64,000 nt of DNA from Geobacteraceae bacterium (lineage in GTDB: Bacteria > Desulfobacterota > Desulfuromonadia > Geobacterales > Geobacteraceae). Below the pieces are notes generated by a model. That model worked only from the letters and a program-made list of their open reading frames with translations. It did not search any database and was not told the origin of the DNA. Below, in pieces: positions 62,167 through 64,000 of the stretch; within the stretch, counting starts at the first letter, position 1, and each line of letters begins with the position of its first letter. The stretch lies in NCBI GenBank assembly GCA_009773645.1, contig WSYB01000001.1, forward strand, positions 100,644 to 164,643. The letters are read 5' to 3'. A program made the position numbers and the translations under genes.

Positions 62167-62696
62167 TGACTGGTCCCCCATTCGTTGAAGTAGGCGATGT
62201 CCGCCAGTGCCTTGCGCGGCCGTGGATTCGGCTCCTGGTCCGGATAGCCTAGCGGGGTTATCCCCACGACCCTGAATCCGGCAGGGACGCCAACGGCTGC
62301 CTTGACCAGCACCTCGTCGTACCATCCCATCCAGCAGCTGCCGAGACCGAGGGATTGGGCCGCGAGGCAGAGATGCTCGAACGCGATGGCCGCATCGGCG
62401 ATGAAGTACTCGATGCCGTTCTCTACCCCTGATTCGGCCGGGTCGGCGCAGACGACAACCACCACCGGCGCCGAGGCAATCGCCTTTTTCCCCGGGTTGT
62501 CATCGGGAAAAGCGGTCAGCAGCGCCTCGCGCTTCTCCGCCGCGGTAAGAACGAGAAAACGCCAGCACTGCATGTTTTTCCACGAGGGGGCGAGCCGTGC
62601 GGCGTCGAGCAGTTGCTTGATCTTTTCCCACTCCACCGGGGTGTCCTTATATTTGCGGATGCTCCGCCGGTCTCTGATGACCTGAAAAATGTCCAT
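62160..62696 (-). CDS. Nitroreductase-family flavoprotein
   Basis: 178 residues. FMN-binding RDRRSIRKYKDTPV at the N-terminus, then LLDAARLAPSWKNMQCWRF and GLGSCWMGWYDE; PLGYPDQEPNPRPRK near the end is typical of the family. NAD(P)H-dependent reduction of an unknown substrate. SD GGAGGAAA precedes the ATG. Overlaps the M24 gene start. Confidence 0.88.
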   Translation of the reverse strand: MDIFQVIRDRRSIRKYKDTPVEWEKIKQLLDAARLAPSWKNMQCWRFLVLTAAEKREALLTAFPDDNPGKKAIASAPVVVVVCADPAESGVENGIEYFIADAAIAFEHLCLAAQSLGLGSCWMGWYDEVLVKAAVGVPAGFRVVGITPLGYPDQEPNPRPRKALADIAYFNEWGTSQC

Positions 62697-62729
62697 GTTT
62701 CCTCCGGAAAAAGAATAACACCTTTACAA

Positions 62730-62822
62730 TGGGACGCGGATCAAGACGAAAAAATCGGATAAAATTCAACAAGCAATTATCTTATGGGGTGATCCGCCTT
62801 TTTCGCTTTTATCCGCGTCCCA
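62730..62822 (-). repeat. Perfect 12-bp inverted repeat with a large loop
   Basis: TGGGACGCGGAT (62730-62741) and ATCCGCGTCCCA (62811-62822) are exact complements; inner GACGAAAAA/TTTTTCGC pieces extend the symmetry. It fills the gap between the thioesterase stop and the nitroreductase start and is probably another dispersed repeat. Confidence 0.85.
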
Positions 62823-62849
62823 ATAAGGTTTTTTGATTTTACCAACCTC

Positions 62850-63896
62850 TCAAATGATGCTGTGGTGCCCCACGACCGACTGGGAGCTGCGGTGCGCCGC
62901 CAGGTAGCGAGCGTCCTCGGCGTAGGTGGACGGGTAGATGGCCGGCACCGGGAGATGGTTCAGTTCTCCGTCCACGTTGACGAAGGTGAAGAGACACGAG
63001 TTGGAAAGCGCCTTTGTGGTCCGGTCGCGACTGATCCGCTCGATGCTCGCCTCCACGCAGACGAAGCTGCCGTTTGTATGGACGACCCGAGAGGTGAAAT
63101 GGAGCTTGTCTCCCATCCGGACGGGGGAAAAGAAGTTGATCCGGTTGACGACCGCGATGATGGAGCGGCTGGGAGCCACCAGCTCCGAGCAGATAGCGGA
63201 GAGCTCGTAGGCCCGGCGGATGAGGTAGCCGCCAAAGATCTTCTGCGGCACGTTTTCCTGCTCCGGGTACATCCGCTCCCAGGCGTCGGTGACGAGCCGA
63301 CCGGCCAGGAGTCCGGTGAACCCCTGCTCCTCCTGGGTGTCGTGGAGGGAGGCGAGCATCTCATACTCCTGCCGGCTAGGCGGCTCATGGAGAGCGGTCT
63401 GCTGCTGCCGGTACTCCTCACGCCCTGCTATCGCCTTCTGCGCCCGGGCCTTTTCCTGGTCATCCAGGTACTCCAGTGGCGGCAGCGCCACGCTCACCGC
63501 CCCCTCTCCCATGCCGGAGCGGGCCACCATGGTGAAGTAACACGAAGCGATATGATTGGTCGGCTCCCCCGGCTGTTCCACCCGGATGCCGATCACCAAC
63601 GACGAACGCCCAACATGGTTGATCCGGGCGTGGAAGACGATGTCGCGTTTCACATCGGCCGCATGACGGACGAAGATATTGTCGATGGCCGCCGTCACCA
63701 CCCGTGCCTCCGGGTGGAAACGGGTCACATAGTTCAAGGCCGTCCTTTCGGCCACCAGGTCGAGGATTTCCAGCAGCAGGCCGAAGCGGAGGTTCCCCTG
63801 CAGCTCTTCGTCCACCACCATGAAACGGCGCCGCAGCGCTGGGTCGCTCTCCAGCGGAAGGGTTTCGTAGTACGAGGTTTCGTTCGGGCGGGTCAT
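62850..63896 (-). CDS. Double-hotdog acyl-CoA thioesterase
   Basis: 348 residues with two hotdog domains (about 25-155 and 200-330), each with an acyl-CoA hydrolase look: GLLLEILDLVAERTALNYVTR in the first and FGGYLIRRAYELSAICSEL in the second; HVGRSSLVIGIRVEQP and VHTNGSFVCVEASIER are the matching strands. It resembles eukaryotic-type ACOT9/BACH fusions. It hydrolyses acyl-CoA to acid and CoA. The ATG at 63896 has AGGAG upstream. Its place near the fatty-acid operon suggests control of the acyl-CoA pool. Confidence 0.85.
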   Translation of the reverse strand: MTRPNETSYYETLPLESDPALRRRFMVVDEELQGNLRFGLLLEILDLVAERTALNYVTRFHPEARVVTAAIDNIFVRHAADVKRDIVFHARINHVGRSSLVIGIRVEQPGEPTNHIASCYFTMVARSGMGEGAVSVALPPLEYLDDQEKARAQKAIAGREEYRQQQTALHEPPSRQEYEMLASLHDTQEEQGFTGLLAGRLVTDAWERMYPEQENVPQKIFGGYLIRRAYELSAICSELVAPSRSIIAVVNRINFFSPVRMGDKLHFTSRVVHTNGSFVCVEASIERISRDRTTKALSNSCLFTFVNVDGELNHLPVPAIYPSTYAEDARYLAAHRSSQSVVGHHSII

Positions 63897-64000
63897 CAAA
63901 AAGCTCCTGTGAAACGGTATTTCTGTTGAGTATAGCCGCAATCCGAGTAAAGGAAAGAACCCTGGGACGTTCGATTTTTCGGCAAGGTCAAGGCGCCCAA

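Overview
The window is a GC-rich bacterial chromosome segment. The gene content suggests a Geobacter-like member of the Desulfuromonadota. Evidence: an ETF:(methyl)menaquinone oxidoreductase-type membrane Fe-S protein inside a beta-oxidation operon, an ole hydrocarbon cluster beside a PUFA-synthase-type megasynthase, PEP-CTERM and dockerin-type surface proteins, FecR/CHASE2-cyclase genes, and several families of short GC-rich dispersed repeats between genes. This placement is inference from gene content; no rRNA or tRNA gene was seen.

Region 1 (1-12154, + strand) is one tightly packed lipid cluster. It begins with the 3' part of a multidomain synthase (KS, chain-length-factor-like KS, AT, four hotdog/dehydratase domains; its 5' end lies outside the window). 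Then come oleA, oleB, oleC and oleD, and a Sfp-type phosphopantetheinyl transferase, mostly joined by ATGA or GTGA overlaps. The likely product is a long, probably polyunsaturated, head-to-head hydrocarbon made from acyl chains built by the megasynthase.

Region 2 (12155-24963) starts with a 1073-residue MalT-like/SARP (BTAD) regulator. It is followed by a fragmentary stretch (FadL remnant, small YVVRIYR-type protein, frame-broken RCC1-repeat protein, AT-rich PEP-CTERM protein, inverted and tandem repeats). Next is an overlapping six-gene operon: a second YVVRIYR protein, two tandem cNMP-binding-domain/SLC13 transporters, a GAF histidine kinase, a NarL-type response regulator and a small membrane protein. 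Three near-identical direct-repeat sites with an 11-bp period lie upstream of both small-protein genes and the giant surface-protein gene. Each sits at the same distance from a -10-like hexamer, which is the architecture known for SARP binding sites.

Region 3 (24964-38000) holds a 2444-residue secreted protein (16 YVTN repeats, about 12 NHL repeats, Ig/FN3/LamG/InlB-type modules, C-terminal dockerin-like module). After it come a cohesin-like lipoprotein, a TPR plus beta-barrel outer-membrane protein reminiscent of SLAM, a FecR protein and a CHASE2 class III adenylate cyclase. A convergent metallo-beta-lactamase-fold class II cyclic-nucleotide phosphodiesterase ends 4 bp from the cyclase. The cyclase, the phosphodiesterase and the cNMP-binding transporters of region 2 could form one local second-messenger circuit.

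Region 4 (38001-48750) is mostly housekeeping: slp lipoprotein and a CopG/MazF-type toxin-antitoxin pair (+ strand), then apgM, xerD, glnD, an AMIN/Amidase_3 amidase and mutS (- strand).

Region 5 (48713-60826, - strand) is a complete fatty-acid oxidation operon. It runs from a consensus sigma-70 promoter (60798-60826) through thiolase, 3-hydroxyacyl-CoA dehydrogenase, enoyl-CoA hydratase, acyl-CoA dehydrogenase, ETF:quinone oxidoreductase, etfB, etfA, a short CaiB-type protein, a second acyl-CoA dehydrogenase and two CoA-transferase subunits to a clear intrinsic terminator (48713-48736). Region 6 (60827-64000, - strand) carries an M24 peptidase-family protein, a nitroreductase and a double-hotdog acyl-CoA thioesterase.
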